A stretch of 64,000 nucleotides of DNA from CAJCJE01 sp963818685 (GCA_963818685.1 CAWFTJ010000003.1:868001-932000), one strand, 5' to 3'; positions 34,178 to 46,418 are shown, counted from the stretch's first letter. Translations and numbers: made by a program. Notes: generated by a model from the letters alone, not told the origin.

Positions 34178-35103
34178 GAAGATCTTCGAGTACGCGTAGC
34201 CGAGCGGCTTGTCGTACTGGTCGACCTCCCAGAAAGCCAGTTCTGCCAGGCCGTTGGACTTCGCGAAGCTCTCCAGCGTCCTGGCGTTGGACTGGGTGAA
34301 GTTCTCGTTGTCGTCGTTCTTGCCCGCGATCGGCGTCAGGCCGAGGTGGCTGTACGCCGTGGCGGAGGAGTAGCCCCAGATGCTCTCCAGTTGGCGCTCC
34401 GTCGCCTTCGCCGCGGACTCCGCGTCGTTCAGCGCGTTCTGCCCGTCACCGAAGTCCATGGTCATGATGTTGACGACGGACACGGTGACGCCCTTGCTCT
34501 TCGCGTCCTTGAGCAGGTTGGTCGCGTTGCTCTCCAGACCGGTGGGGTCGACCGGCAGCGTGAAGTCCACCTGGACCGACTTGTTCGACTTCTGGATCTG
34601 CGCCAGTGCCTGGTCCCGACGCGACGTGGCCGAGGTGTTATTGATCGTGTCGCCCTCGATGTCGAAGTCCAGCCGCGTGATGCCGTAGGTGCTGATGACC
34701 TTCTCGTAGGCGGAGGCCAGGCTAGATACCGAGGTGCACGTTTCCGCCAGCTCTTTGCTGCCCGCCCCGCCGAAGGAGGCGGCCACGTTCCCGCCCGTCG
34801 ACTGCAACGACCTGATCTGCGACGTGAAGGCGCCGACTGGGTCGCCACCGTCCTCCCATTGCAGGGTGCAACCGCTCTTGCGGTGAGGAAGGCGAGGGTG
34901 TAGTACTTCTCGCCCGATGCCTTCAGGTCCGCTGCCATGTCCCCGGCATCGCCGCTGGCGATCTGCAGGTACGGCGCGGAGAAGTGGGTCGGAAACGCCG
35001 AGGCCGGCGCGGCATCGGATGCGGTCGCACCGCTGGTGACCAGGGCGGCAGGCAGCAGGGCGATTACCGTCACAGCCAATGACCTGCGGATGTTATGTGC
35101 CAT
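34160..35103 (-). pseudogene. Secreted GH18 chitinase-like protein, frameshifted
   Basis: Frame 1 from ATG 35103 gives a Sec signal peptide (cleavage near ASDAAPASA) and the first barrel strand up to YYTLAFLT; frame 2 then continues from about 34880 with KSGCTLQWEDGGDPVGAF to the end. The catalytic GH18 motif LDFDIEGDT is intact in frame 2, as are WGYSSATAYSHLGLTPI and LAFWEVDQYD. A single missing base near 34877-34882 (the junction GCAAGAGC) accounts for the break, so this could be a recent mutation or a sequencing error. If repaired it would be a 314-residue exported chitinase of the short ChiD-like type. Confidence 0.82.
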
Positions 35104-35181
35104 CGTGTCTTTTCTCCCAGTCGAAAAAGGGCGCGCACGAGTTCCCTCTTTCGAGGGTTCGTCTGGCCGGCCAACGGCGAT

Positions 35182-35206
35182 TATATAAGCTAGTCTGGCT
35201 TACATA
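35182..35206. promoter_or_regulatory. Inverted repeat upstream of the amidase gene
   Basis: TATATAAGC (35182-35190) and GCTTACATA (35198-35206) form imperfect 9-bp arms (one mismatch) around a 7-base spacer, in an AT-rich patch between the divergent GH18 and amidase genes. A short leaderless-looking ORF starts at ATG 35206 (MANNTSESWGTIAS, shadowing the amidase start), with no recognisable domain. Confidence 0.55.
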
Positions 35207-35321
35207 TGGCGAACAATACATCCGAGTCCTGGGGAACCATTGCCAGCAAACAAACTGTTAATCGCGAGCTGGCAGTATCGGCAACGTTCGACGAGCTCGA
35301 GCAGGAAATGCGGAGGTGGCC

Positions 35322-36236
35322 GTGCGCATCGGCACCGAGTCGGTACATCACACCTGGGACAACAGCCTGCCCCCGGTCCTGGAGATCGAGCCTGGTCAGC
35401 GCGTCGAACTCGACCTGCTCAACTCGTCGGGCGGCCAACTCGGCCCGGACTCGACCGTCGCCGACGTGGCCGCCCTCGACTTCACCAGGGTCAACCCGGT
35501 CACCGGCCCGATCGCCGTCCGCGGTGCCCGACCTGGCGACGCCCTGACCGTCCGGGTCGTCGAACTCGCCGTCGACAGCTGGGGTTGGACAGCCTGTATC
35601 CCCGGCTTCGGCCTGCTCGCCGACGACTTCCCCGACCCGCACCTCGCCGTGTCCAGCATCGCCGATGGCACCATCACCCTCCCGTTCGGACCGAGCCTGC
35701 CGGCCGTGCCCATGATCGGCACCCTCGGCCTCGCGCTGCCCGAACCCGGCGCGCACTCCCTGGTCCCGCCCAGCCGGCACGGCGGCAACCTGGACATCCG
35801 ACACCTGACCGAGGGCGCCACCATCACCCTCCCGGTCGGCGTCGCGGGCGCGCTGCTCTCCGTCGGCGACGCGCACGCCGCCATGGGCGACGGCGAGGTC
35901 TGCGGCACCGGCATCGAAACCTCCGCGCGCACGGTCCTGGAGATCGGCCTGCTGCCCGGCGCCGCCCCGCGCTTCCCGATCCTGGAAACCGCGCAGGCAT
36001 CCAACCGCCCCGGCGCGGCCCTGGCCACCACCGGCGTCGGCCCCGACCTGCTGACCGCAGCCAAGGACGCCACCAAGGCCATGATCGACGAAATCACCCG
36101 CCGCACCGGCATCGCCCCGGTCGACGCCTACCTGTTGACCAGCACATCGGCCGATCTGAAGATCAGCGAGGTGGTCGACATCCCCAACTGGGTCGTGTCC
36201 ATGCACCTCCCGCTCGTGCTACTCGCCGGATTTTGA
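35322..36236 (+). CDS. Acetamidase/formamidase family protein
   Basis: 304 residues of the FmdA/AmdA family: VNPVTGPIAVRGARPGDALTVRV near 65-87, SRHGGNLDIRHL near 147-158 and SVGDAHAAMGDGEVCGTGIE near 178-197 with the expected His/Asp/Glu metal ligands. It would hydrolyse short amides to acid and ammonia. GTG 35322 is chosen because GGAGG lies five bases upstream; GTG 35316 overlaps that ribosome site. Confidence 0.9.
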   Translation: MRIGTESVHHTWDNSLPPVLEIEPGQRVELDLLNSSGGQLGPDSTVADVAALDFTRVNPVTGPIAVRGARPGDALTVRVVELAVDSWGWTACIPGFGLLADDFPDPHLAVSSIADGTITLPFGPSLPAVPMIGTLGLALPEPGAHSLVPPSRHGGNLDIRHLTEGATITLPVGVAGALLSVGDAHAAMGDGEVCGTGIETSARTVLEIGLLPGAAPRFPILETAQASNRPGAALATTGVGPDLLTAAKDATKAMIDEITRRTGIAPVDAYLLTSTSADLKISEVVDIPNWVVSMHLPLVLLAGF

Positions 36237-36251
36237 CGGTACAAAGGGGTC

Positions 36252-36624
36252 ATGAAGCTGATCCTGAACGTCATCTGGCTGGTCCTCTGCGGCTTCTGGA
36301 TGGCGATCGGCTACTGCGTCGCCGGCATCATCTGCTGCGTGCTGATCATCACGATCCCGTTCGGCATCGCGTCGTTCCGGATCGCCAGCTACGCGCTGTG
36401 GCCGTTCGGCCGCACCGTCGTCGACGCGCCGGATGCCGGCGCCGGTTCGTTGATCGGCAACATCATCTGGTTCATCTTCGCCGGCCTGTGGCTGGCCATC
36501 GGCCATGTGGTCACCGGCGTCGCTGCTGTGCGTCACGATCATCGGCATCCCGCTCGGCGTGGCCAACTTCAAGCTGATCCCGATCTCGCTGATGCCGCTC
36601 GGCAAGGTCATCGTCAACACCTGA
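36252..36624 (+). pseudogene. yccF: YccF domain protein, frameshifted
   Basis: Starts MKLILNVIWLVLCGFWMAIGY and follows the YccF pattern (two repeated membrane units ending in IPFG and IPLG). After LAIGHVVTGV the frame shifts near 36520-36523: one extra base converts the expected LLCVTIIGIPLGVANFK... into another frame, while the correct frame continues to a TGA at 36622-36624. A one-base insertion or a sequencing error; with it removed the protein is about 124 residues with two YccF units. Confidence 0.8.
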
Positions 36625-36658
36625 GGATGTCCTCAGGCAGAAATGTCCTCAGGCAGAA
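36620..36658. repeat. Palindrome and 16-bp tandem duplication at a gene end
   Basis: CCTGAGGA-TG-TCCTCAGG (36620-36637) is an 18-bp palindrome containing the YccF stop codon. It runs into a perfect 16-bp tandem duplication, ATGTCCTCAGGCAGAA, at 36627-36642 and 36643-36658. Confidence 0.92.
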
Positions 36659-36855
36659 GACGTACGGATCCCGTGCGCGTTGCCGCGTACAGATCCCGCA
36701 GCAGCGCGGCTTCCGCGCCGTGGTGAAGCGCCGTGGTATGAGCTCGTCGAGCACACGCAGCACGCACGAGCGCGGCGCGGCCAGGCTCTCAGTCGGGTGC
36801 GCAGCCGCTGCAAGCGTAGTCGGACAGTCAGCAGATCATCTCGGCCGGTAGCCAT
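36633..36855 (-). pseudogene. Remnant of a DinB-family gene
   Basis: Read on the minus strand, one frame gives VLRVLDELI and another continues HHGAEAALLRDLYAATRTG to the end LLPEDISA, the C-terminus of DinB-type proteins with its metal-ligand His. The break coincides with a 13-base-period duplication of GCGCCGTGGT (36715 and 36728), and a second duplication (36627-36658) supplies the present stop codon. The N-terminal part is missing. Confidence 0.6.
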
Positions 36856-36876
36856 GCCTCGAAGCTAGCGCCCCTC

Positions 36877-36926
36877 TGAACGAGCGCTAGCTAACCAGCC
36901 AGAAGCCCTTACCTAGCGCTCGCTCA
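36877..36926. repeat. Inverted repeat of the AGCGCT type
   Basis: TGAACGAGCGCTAG (36877-36890) and CTAGCGCTCGCTCA (36913-36926) form 14-bp arms with one mismatch around 22 bases, downstream of metH. Each arm contains the palindrome AGCGCT. Could be a terminator-like hairpin or a TetR-type operator left over from the eroded DinB locus. Confidence 0.6.
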
Positions 36927-36992
36927 AGTGCTGGGAATGCAAGGCTGAGAATACGGCTGAATACAAGGCCTGGGAATGCAGGCCGGGAATGC

Positions 36993-40649
<3,657 letters not shown>

Positions 40650-40656
40650 GTGCGCA

Positions 40657-40747
40657 CCTCCCAGGATGTGGGAGGCGCCCTTGTCCGTGGTCGATCCAAG
40701 CCGAGCGTGGCGGGCAAATCGCCCGTTGCAGCGCCTCTCGGCTCGGT
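40657..40747 (-). promoter_or_regulatory. S-adenosylhomocysteine (SAH) riboswitch of metH
   Basis: In the leader of metH (minus strand) the sequence GAGGCGCTGCAACGGG matches the conserved SAH riboswitch core. Helices visible: P1 pairs CCGAGCCGAG (40746-40737) with CTCGGCTTGG (40704-40695), one G-U; a hairpin pairs CGGGC with GCCCG around GATTT (40711-40725); a pseudoknot pairs GAGGCGC (40737-40731) with GCGCCTC (40678-40672). A separate hairpin, CCTCCCA and TGGGAGG (40657-40675), covers the ribosome site. Its bases 40672-40675 are also in the pseudoknot, so ligand binding should free the ribosome site: an ON switch at translation. Confidence 0.85.
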
Positions 40748-40832
40748 GACCAATATACTCCAAACCCTTGCGGCTCATGGCACCTCTCAAGCCCGGCTCG
40801 ATCAGATAGTGATCCCCACGTGCCGAATTCGC

Positions 40833-41158
40833 CTATCGCGCCGCGCCAATCGGCCTGATGACCACCGTGTTCACGTCAACATCCGCCGGTTGGTCCAGTG
40901 TCCACGTTATGGGATCGGCAACATGTTCGACCGTCAGATTGTCGCCGTTCGGCACCCCTGCGCGCGTATCCCAGAATGGCATTCCCACTCATCCGCTGCG
41001 ATCAGCGTCGCCCCGATCCCGTTCGTCGGTCACCCGCTGGCGCACGTTCTCGGCGAGGCCGGTGACCGCCCATTTCGCCGCCCTGGCCCGCAACGCGGCC
41101 AGCACCGTCTTGATCAGCCGTCTTGATCAGCCGTCTTGATCAGAGCCGTCTTGATCAG
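40833..41158 (-). pseudogene. Remnant of a short-chain dehydrogenase, C-terminal half
   Basis: Read on the minus strand, frames give KWAVTGLAENVRQRVTDE (the region following the catalytic YxxxK of an SDR), then MPFWDTRAGVPNGDNLTVEHVA and DQPADVDVNTVVIRPIGAAR with a TAG stop at 40833-40835. These are SDR C-terminal landmarks, broken by at least one frameshift and lacking the nucleotide-binding half. Divergent from a MerR remnant, as intact SDR/MerR pairs often are. Tandem CCGTCTTGATCAG units occupy its upstream end. Confidence 0.65.
41105..41158. repeat. Four-copy 13-bp tandem repeat
   Basis: CCGTCTTGATCAG occurs at 41105-41117, 41118-41130, 41131-41143 and, after two extra bases, 41146-41158. 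All four copies are identical. No spacers, so not a CRISPR array. Confidence 0.97.
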
Positions 41159-41309
41159 CACGGCTGGCCAGAGCACGTTCGTCAACACCATCGTTCGCCA
41201 TTCGTTCGCCATGCGCCGGGAGCTCCTGATCGAACGCTCGCAAACGCCCGCTCGGTCGTCCGGCCACGGTGAGAGGCTGGAGTGCCCTCGAACTCAAGCG
41301 TTAGGGCTG

Positions 41310-41580
41310 AACCCGTGGTGGACACGGTCGAGCGGCTGACCATCTGCCGCGGACCGCACTGAACTGAGCGTGCACGCGCTGCGTTTCTACGAGCGCGAGG
41401 GCCCGCTCGCAGGCTGCGCGCCTCCGGCCTGCCGCTGCGCGCCATCCGCGAGTGCGCCAGCCTGGTGCCGGCTGGTGCCGGCAACGAACTCGCCCGGCTG
41501 AACCCGCTGCGCAAGCACCAGGACGCGTCGCGGCCCAGTTGTGCGAACTCGATCGGTAGGCCGAACCGCGCGATGTAATG
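41310..41580 (+). pseudogene. Remnant of a MerR family regulator
   Basis: One frame reads ELSVHALRFYEREGPLA (helix-turn-helix and wing of a MerR protein). A second frame then gives RLRASGLPLRAIRECASLV and AGAGNELARLNPLRKHQD, and a third RVAAQLCELDR. About 20 codons between REG and RLRASG are missing. The promoter has a MerR-like spaced repeat (GCCCT...AGGGC near 41283-41307). The gene was divergent from the SDR remnant. Confidence 0.65.
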
Positions 41581-41940
41581 CCACACCCGCTTCAATTCCT
41601 GCTGATCGCCATTCCCGATCGGGCCATGTCACCGATGATCTGCGTCGACAAACCCGTCCCTGACAAGGGAAAGCCCGAGTTCGACGATGTGCGCGCCACG
41701 ATGGACCGGATGCGCCGGCAGTTCGTCGCCCCGAGCCGAAATCCGCGCTGCCATTCGAGCCGGCAGGGGAGTAGCGCGGCCAGGATCGACCGGCCGATCC
41801 GGATGAAAGGCCCGATGACAGGCCGGATGAAAGGGCAGGTCGATGCGAAGTTCGGAACCGAGCGAGCGCTCGCTCGAATGCTCGGCGACATGAGCTAGCG
41901 CTTGTTCAACCCATTGATCATGTTCCCCCCATGATCACTG
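41581..41940. other. Intergenic stretch without an identifiable gene
   Basis: A weak open frame on the plus strand (ICVDKPVPDKGKPEFDDVRA) matches nothing I know. The stretch holds a perfect 18-bp palindrome, CGAGCGAGCGCTCGCTCG (41859-41876), and CTAGCGCTTGTTCA (41895-41908), close to the right arm at 36913. Confidence 0.5.
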
Positions 41941-42486
41941 TTATCCGTCCGGGCGCAACGTCTTCAAATGCGCGATGGCGAGATCGATCGTGACCTCAAG
42001 TGGCACGGTCTCCCGACGAGCCTTGCTGAGCAGCAGACTGCCCTGCACCACGACCAGCAGGGCCAGTGCGAGCTGGTCCGGGTCGGCGTCCGCGCGCAGT
42101 TCGCCTCGGTCGCGCATGGCGACGATGCCATGACGCGGCATCTCCTCCCAGCGCGCGAACGAGGTGGCCAACCAACCGGTCTCGGACAGCTCGACCGCCA
42201 GCGTGCCGAGCGGGCACCCGCCCATGCTCAAGCGCCGTCGTCGGAAGTCGAGGAGTTCGCCACGCCAGCCCTGGAGCGCGGCGAAGCTGTCCAACCCGGC
42301 CAGTGAGTTCGCCTGGACCTTCAGTGTCTCGTCGGTCTGTAGCTCGATCACCGCGCAGACCAGGGCATCTTTGCCGGCGAAGTAGCGGTAGGGCTGCGAA
42401 GGGCCGACCTTGGCCGCGGCCTGCACGTCCGCGATGGTGGTCCGGCCGACGCCCTGGTCGAGCACGAGCCGCGAGGCTGCGGCCAC
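41941..42486 (-). CDS. TetR/AcrR family regulator, possibly N-terminally broken
   Basis: 181 residues from GTG 42486: VAAASRLVLDQGVGRTTIADVQ and QPYRYFAGKDALVCAVIE form the HTH, followed by a C-terminal domain with GGCPLGTLAVEL near 90, typical of the TetR_C group of AcrR-like sensors. An in-frame upstream start (ATG 42570, MGSGPSAARQRGRVGID) is separated from it by a TGA at codon 18, so the gene either uses the GTG or carries a nonsense mutation. The HTH itself is complete from residue 1. Confidence 0.7.
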   Translation of the reverse strand: MAAASRLVLDQGVGRTTIADVQAAAKVGPSQPYRYFAGKDALVCAVIELQTDETLKVQANSLAGLDSFAALQGWRGELLDFRRRRLSMGGCPLGTLAVELSETGWLATSFARWEEMPRHGIVAMRDRGELRADADPDQLALALLVVVQGSLLLSKARRETVPLEVTIDLAIAHLKTLRPDG

Positions 42487-42659
42487 GATCCGCCCGCGTC
42501 GCCCGCCCCTTCGCGGTCAGTCGATGCCGACTCGTCCGCGCTGCCGCGCCGCGCTCGGTCCGCTCCCCATAGCGCGACCATACCAATTTTTAGAGTAGCC
42601 GCTCCAATTATTCAACGTTGATCGTCAGTAACTACAGTTCAGCTGACCGTGATCGCGGT

Positions 42660-42829
42660 CGACAGGGACTCGCGGCAGGTCGGCGATCGGCCTCGGCCGC
42701 AACTACTTCGGCTACTTCGGCTACTTCGACGCGGCGAGCACCCGCCACTCGGACCTGCTCGACCCTTCGCATCCGAACTGGTCGGAGATCACCGCATGGC
42801 TGACCAACCGCTTCGCCGAGCCGAGCTGA
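42660..42829 (+). pseudogene. C-terminal fragment of an unidentified gene
   Basis: A frame ending at TGA 42827-42829 reads NYFGYFGYFDAAS and then HSDLLDPSHPNWSEITAWLTN, protein-like but without an N-terminal partner. The YFGYFGYF stretch arises from a CTACTTCGG tandem duplication. Possibly the end of an exported hydrolase; not identified. The stop lies in a CTGAGA...TCTCAG inverted repeat. Confidence 0.4.
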
Positions 42830-42843
42830 GAACCGCTCTCAGT

Positions 42844-42873
42844 CTGTTCTCAGGCCGACTGTTCTCAGGCCGA
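42844..42873. repeat. 15-bp perfect tandem duplication including a stop codon
   Basis: CTGTTCTCAGGCCGA at 42844-42858 and 42859-42873. The stop codon of the LacI gene (42865-42867, minus strand) lies in the second copy. A CTGAGA...TCTCAG inverted repeat (42826-42842) adjoins it. Confidence 0.95.
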
Positions 42874-43873
42874 ACCCCGGAGCACCAACTCGGTCGGCAG
42901 CACGACCGCCGACTCGATCACTTCGCCGTTGACAAGGCGCAGCAGCTGCCTGGCCATCTGCCGTCCGATCTCGACGATCGGCTGCCGGACGGTGGTCAGC
43001 GGCGGATCGGTGTATGCGGCCAAGGCGATGTCGTCGAAGCCGATCACCGCGACGTCGTCCGGCACCCGCCGACCGGCTTGGCGCAGCGCCTGCAATGCCC
43101 CGTCCGCCATCAGGTCCGATGCCACGAACACTGCGTCCAATGCGGGATCGTCCTCAAGCAACTGACGCATGGCCGCTGCGCCCGAGTCCATGGTGAAGTC
43201 GCCGACCGCGACGATCGAGCGCCGCGACGAGCCGCGCAGCGCGTCTCGGTAGCCGGTCAGTCGGTCGATCCCGCCGATCATGTCCTGCGGCCCGGCTATC
43301 GTCGCGATCCTGGTCCGGCCCGCGTCCAGCAGGCGCCGAACGGCCGCTGCCGCGCCACCGATGTTGTCGACCCCGACATACGGCACGGAGGTCGGGCCCG
43401 AGCGAACGCTCGTTACAGACAACGGGAATGCCGATCCTGGTCAACGCGGACGGCAGCGGATCCGCGCCGTGCAGGGAGGCCAGCATGACGCCGTCCACGT
43501 GGTGCGCGGCTATCGAGCGCTCGATCCGGGTGTGGCTGGCTTCCGACCCGGCCAGCATCAGCACGAGCTGCTTGTCCGCGGCCTCAAGTTCCTGGCTGAC
43601 GCCATGGATGACGCCTGGAAAGAACGGATCGTCTGAGAAAACCCGCGTGGTCGGCTCCGGCAGCACCAGCGCGATCAGGTCCGTTCGCCGGGTGACGAGA
43701 GTGCGCGCGGCATGGTTGGGCACATACCCGAGTTCGGCGATGGCGCGCTGGACGGACTCCTGACTCGCCGTTGTCACCGGCAGCCCGTTGACAACGCGCG
43801 ACACCGTCGCCCTGGACACACCCGCCCGTGCCGCGACGCTTTCCAACGTCGGCCGCCGATGCTCCACGTTCAC
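42865..43873 (-). pseudogene. LacI family regulator, frameshifted
   Basis: From ATG 43873: HTH LESVAARAGVSRATVSRVVNG at residues 9-30, hinge and the first sugar-binding lobe up to GIPVVCNERSLGP. The frame then shifts near 43392-43397 (one extra G in GGGCCCGACC) and the second lobe continues TSVPYVGVDNIGGAAAAVRRL to the LVLRGSA end. Removal of one base would restore a 335-residue protein. Two LacI-type operators lie upstream (43925 and 44047), but no intact sugar gene remains beside it. Confidence 0.82.
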
Positions 43874-43924
43874 CCGCCCACCTCGCTCTCACCGTCTTCG
43901 ATTCTGCCTCATCCTCGTCCACTG

Positions 43925-43938
43925 TGAGAGCGCTCTAA
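43925..43938. promoter_or_regulatory. LacI-type operator 1
   Basis: TGAGAGCGCTCTAA, with the central palindrome AGAGCGCTCT, lies upstream of the LacI gene. This is the classic actinobacterial LacI/CebR-like operator shape. Confidence 0.7.
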
Positions 43939-43939
43939 G

Positions 43940-44655
43940 CAGAAGTCAGTCAGATTGGCTGATCGAGACGCAACTGTTAGCCCGTTCTGCGCCGTGATTA
44001 CGTGTTCTACTGGAGGCGCCATATGAAGCAGGCGGTAATCTCCAGATGAGAGCGCTCTCTGCCGTGCCAGAGTTCGATGCTGAGCGCCATGGTCCGGTCC
44101 GGCCACTGATCACCGCAGACCATCGTCGGTCGCCCCACGCTCGTTTCACAGCTCGCCCGAGGAGAACCGCGACTGCCCGGAGAAAAGGCGAAGCGCCGAC
44201 GGGAGTTGGCACCGCCGACGCTTCCGTGATCAGTCTGTGGGCCCGTCTCCGGGCCGAGAAGGGAGTAGCCGACGCGCCTTCCCGCCAAACCGGGATATCT
44301 GAGAAACTTGGTGTCTATTCGGTAACGAGTCAGAATGCGCTGGTCAGTCAGGTTTTCGCGGTGGTGAGCGTGGCGCGATGGGTCCGGTAATGCCCCCAAC
44401 CCCGCGACCAGGTCGCCGACCATTCGCCGTGTCGACGGGACCGGCACGTCCGCCCTGAAGACACCGACCGGCTTCGCCTCGCCCGGCCCGACCAGGACCT
44501 GTCTACGGACCGGCCGGTCGACGCGGCCATGCCGAGCGCCAACGGTATGACCACCTGCCGGCATCGCGGGCGTCGACTACATCATCGACGGCGTCATCGA
44601 CGGCGGCACGCTGAATCTGTCTGACACGGCTCCGCCACCGGCGTACGTTCGCGGC
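43940..44655. other. Stretch without an identifiable gene, with an operator
   Basis: Apart from the second LacI operator (44047) and the AraC promoter (TACGTT at 44644), I find no open frame with protein-like composition. Short frames such as GIAGVDYIIDGVIDGG (near 44560) match nothing known. The divergent sugar gene normally expected beside a LacI gene may have been lost here. Confidence 0.5.
44047..44060. promoter_or_regulatory. LacI-type operator 2
   Basis: TGAGAGCGCTCTCT with the perfect 12-bp palindrome GAGAGCGCTCTC. Same core as the site at 43925, 122 bases away, allowing looping or control of a now-lost divergent gene. Confidence 0.7.
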
Positions 44656-45498
44656 ATGCTGGGCAGAGCGGACGAACGGGCGCGGTGGACGCGGGTGACC
44701 GCACACCGCGAGTTGCCGTTGGACCTGCTCGACGCGCGGTTCGTGCACCACCGCTTCGTCCCGCACGCGCACGAGGAGTTCTCCATCGGCGTCTGCTCGG
44801 AGGGCGTCGAGGTGCTCGACTACCGGGGCGCCAAGTGGTATGCGAGCCCCGGCACCGTGGTCGTCCTCGAACCGGGTGAGCCGCACACCGGGTATTCCGC
44901 CACCCCGGCAGGGTTCGCCTACCGCGCCATGTACCCGGCCGTTGCCCTGGTCGCGGAGAGCGGCCTGGCCAACCCGCACTTCCCAGTGCCGATCGTGGCC
45001 GACCCCGAACTGGCCGCCGCGTTGCGCACCGCGCACGTCGCGCTCGCGCGCGGCACCGACCCGATCGAGGCGGAAACCCGGCTCACCACTGGACTCGCCA
45101 CCCTCCTTGCTCGCCATGCCGAAGTCCGCCCACGCCGCGCGAGCCGTCAACCTGGGAAGGGCGTCGCCCGCGCCACCATGGCCATGCTCGCCGACCAGCT
45201 TCTCGATCCCCCGTCCCTTGCCGACATCGCCGCCGAGTTCGGGCTGTCCCGCTTCCAACTCCTGCGCGCCTTCCACGCCGAGGTCGGCATGCCGCCCTAC
45301 GCGTGGCTCGCCCAGTACCGGGTCAACCGGGCCCGCTGCCTGCTCGTTGACGGCCGCCGGCCCGCCGAGGCTGCGGCCCTGGTCGGGTTCGCCGACCAGG
45401 CGCATCTCAACCGTTGGTTCCGGCGCGTCGTCGGCGTCACCCCTGGCTGCTTTCGCAACAGCGTTCAAGACAGCCTCCGCCGCGATCGGCTGAACTGA
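44656..45498 (+). CDS. AraC family transcriptional regulator
   Basis: 280 residues: an N-terminal cupin sensor domain (HHRFVPHAHEEFSIGVCSEG near 31-50, VVLEPGEPHTGY near 73-84) and a C-terminal double HTH (DIAAEFGLSRFQLLRAFHAEVGMPPY split, 190-215, and EAAALVGFADQAHLNRWFRRVVGVTP, 238-263). ATG 44656 follows a TACGTT hexamer by six bases (leaderless). The next gene is an EamA exporter, so it probably controls export of a metabolite. Confidence 0.9.
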   Translation: MLGRADERARWTRVTAHRELPLDLLDARFVHHRFVPHAHEEFSIGVCSEGVEVLDYRGAKWYASPGTVVVLEPGEPHTGYSATPAGFAYRAMYPAVALVAESGLANPHFPVPIVADPELAAALRTAHVALARGTDPIEAETRLTTGLATLLARHAEVRPRRASRQPGKGVARATMAMLADQLLDPPSLADIAAEFGLSRFQLLRAFHAEVGMPPYAWLAQYRVNRARCLLVDGRRPAEAAALVGFADQAHLNRWFRRVVGVTPGCFRNSVQDSLRRDRLN

Positions 45499-45514
45499 GA
45501 ACACGGTTTCTCAG
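45495..45514. promoter_or_regulatory. Inverted repeat between AraC and EamA genes
   Basis: CTGAGAA (45495-45501) and TTCTCAG (45508-45514), perfect 7-bp arms. The AraC stop codon lies in the left arm and the EamA ribosome site (GGGAGGA) starts at the right arm, so an mRNA hairpin could couple or limit translation. Confidence 0.65.
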
Positions 45515-45524
45515 GGAGGACACG

Positions 45525-46418
45525 TTGAGCAGGCGCGGTTGGGTGCTGTTCGGGTTGATGGCACTGCTGTGGGGCATCCCGTATCTGTTGATCAAGATCG
45601 CGGACAGTGGCGTGTCCGTGTGGGTGCTGGTGTTCGCGCGGACGAGCATCGGCGCGCTCGCGCTGCTGCCGTTCGCGGTGCGCAGAGGCCAGTTCGCGAT
45701 CCTGCGCAGGCACTGGTTACCGCTGCTCGTCTTCGCCGGCACCGAGATCCTGCTGCCCTGGTTCCTGCTGCCTGACGCGGAACACCGGCTGCCCAGCTCG
45801 CTGACCGGCATGCTGATCGCGGCCGTACCGATCATCGGCGCGATCATCGGCCAACTCGGGCCCGACCCGGAACGCCTCGGCCCATGGCGCTGGACCGGCC
45901 TGCTCGTCGGCTTCGGCGGCGTCGCCCTGCTCGCCGGCCCCGACCTCGGCACGGGCGGCGGCGACACGTTCTCCATCGTCGAGGTGCTGATCACTGCGAT
46001 CCTCTACGCGATCGCGCCGCGCATCGTCGCCAGCAAGCTCGCCGACGTGCCCGGACCACTGATGACCAGCGCCAGCCTGGGTTTCTCAGCGATTCTCTAC
46101 GCGCCCGCCGCCGTTCTCAGCTGGCCCTCAGCAACACCGAGCCTCAACGTGCTACTCGCGCTCGTCGGCCTCGGGCTGATCTGCACCGCGCTCGGCTTCA
46201 TCGTGTTCTTCGCGCTCGTCCGCGCCGAAGGACCCGGTCGAGCCATGGTGTTCACCTACTTCAACCCGCCGATCGCGGTATTGGCCGGCGCGCTGGTGCT
46301 CAACGAGACGATCACGCCGCTGACCATCGTCGCATTCGTGCTGATTCTCGGCGGCTCCGTGCTCGCCACTCTGCGCACCCGCCGCCCTGTCGAGCCGGTC
46401 CCGGAACCGGTCTGCTGA
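45525..46418 (+). CDS. EamA/DMT family transporter
   Basis: 297 residues, ten transmembrane helices in two EamA repeats (about 5-135 and 150-285), ending GPGRAMVFTYFNPPIAVLAGALVLNE. Start is the TTG at 45525, ten bases after GGGAGGA. Together with the AraC gene it forms an operon; DMT exporters of this type expel amino acids or other metabolites. Confidence 0.9.
   Translation: MSRRGWVLFGLMALLWGIPYLLIKIADSGVSVWVLVFARTSIGALALLPFAVRRGQFAILRRHWLPLLVFAGTEILLPWFLLPDAEHRLPSSLTGMLIAAVPIIGAIIGQLGPDPERLGPWRWTGLLVGFGGVALLAGPDLGTGGGDTFSIVEVLITAILYAIAPRIVASKLADVPGPLMTSASLGFSAILYAPAAVLSWPSATPSLNVLLALVGLGLICTALGFIVFFALVRAEGPGRAMVFTYFNPPIAVLAGALVLNETITPLTIVAFVLILGGSVLATLRTRRPVEPVPEPVC

Noticed and set aside
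40650..40760. Cobalamin or SAM riboswitch upstream of metH
   Set aside because: No B12 box or SAM-IV/SAM-I core is visible, whereas the SAH core and all of its pairings are.
41105..41158. Possible CRISPR array (four identical 13-mers)
   Set aside because: The units are adjacent without spacers, too short, and no cas gene is present.
43385..43400. Programmed frameshift in the LacI gene
   Set aside because: No slippery heptamer or downstream pseudoknot is apparent; a one-base insertion explains the break.
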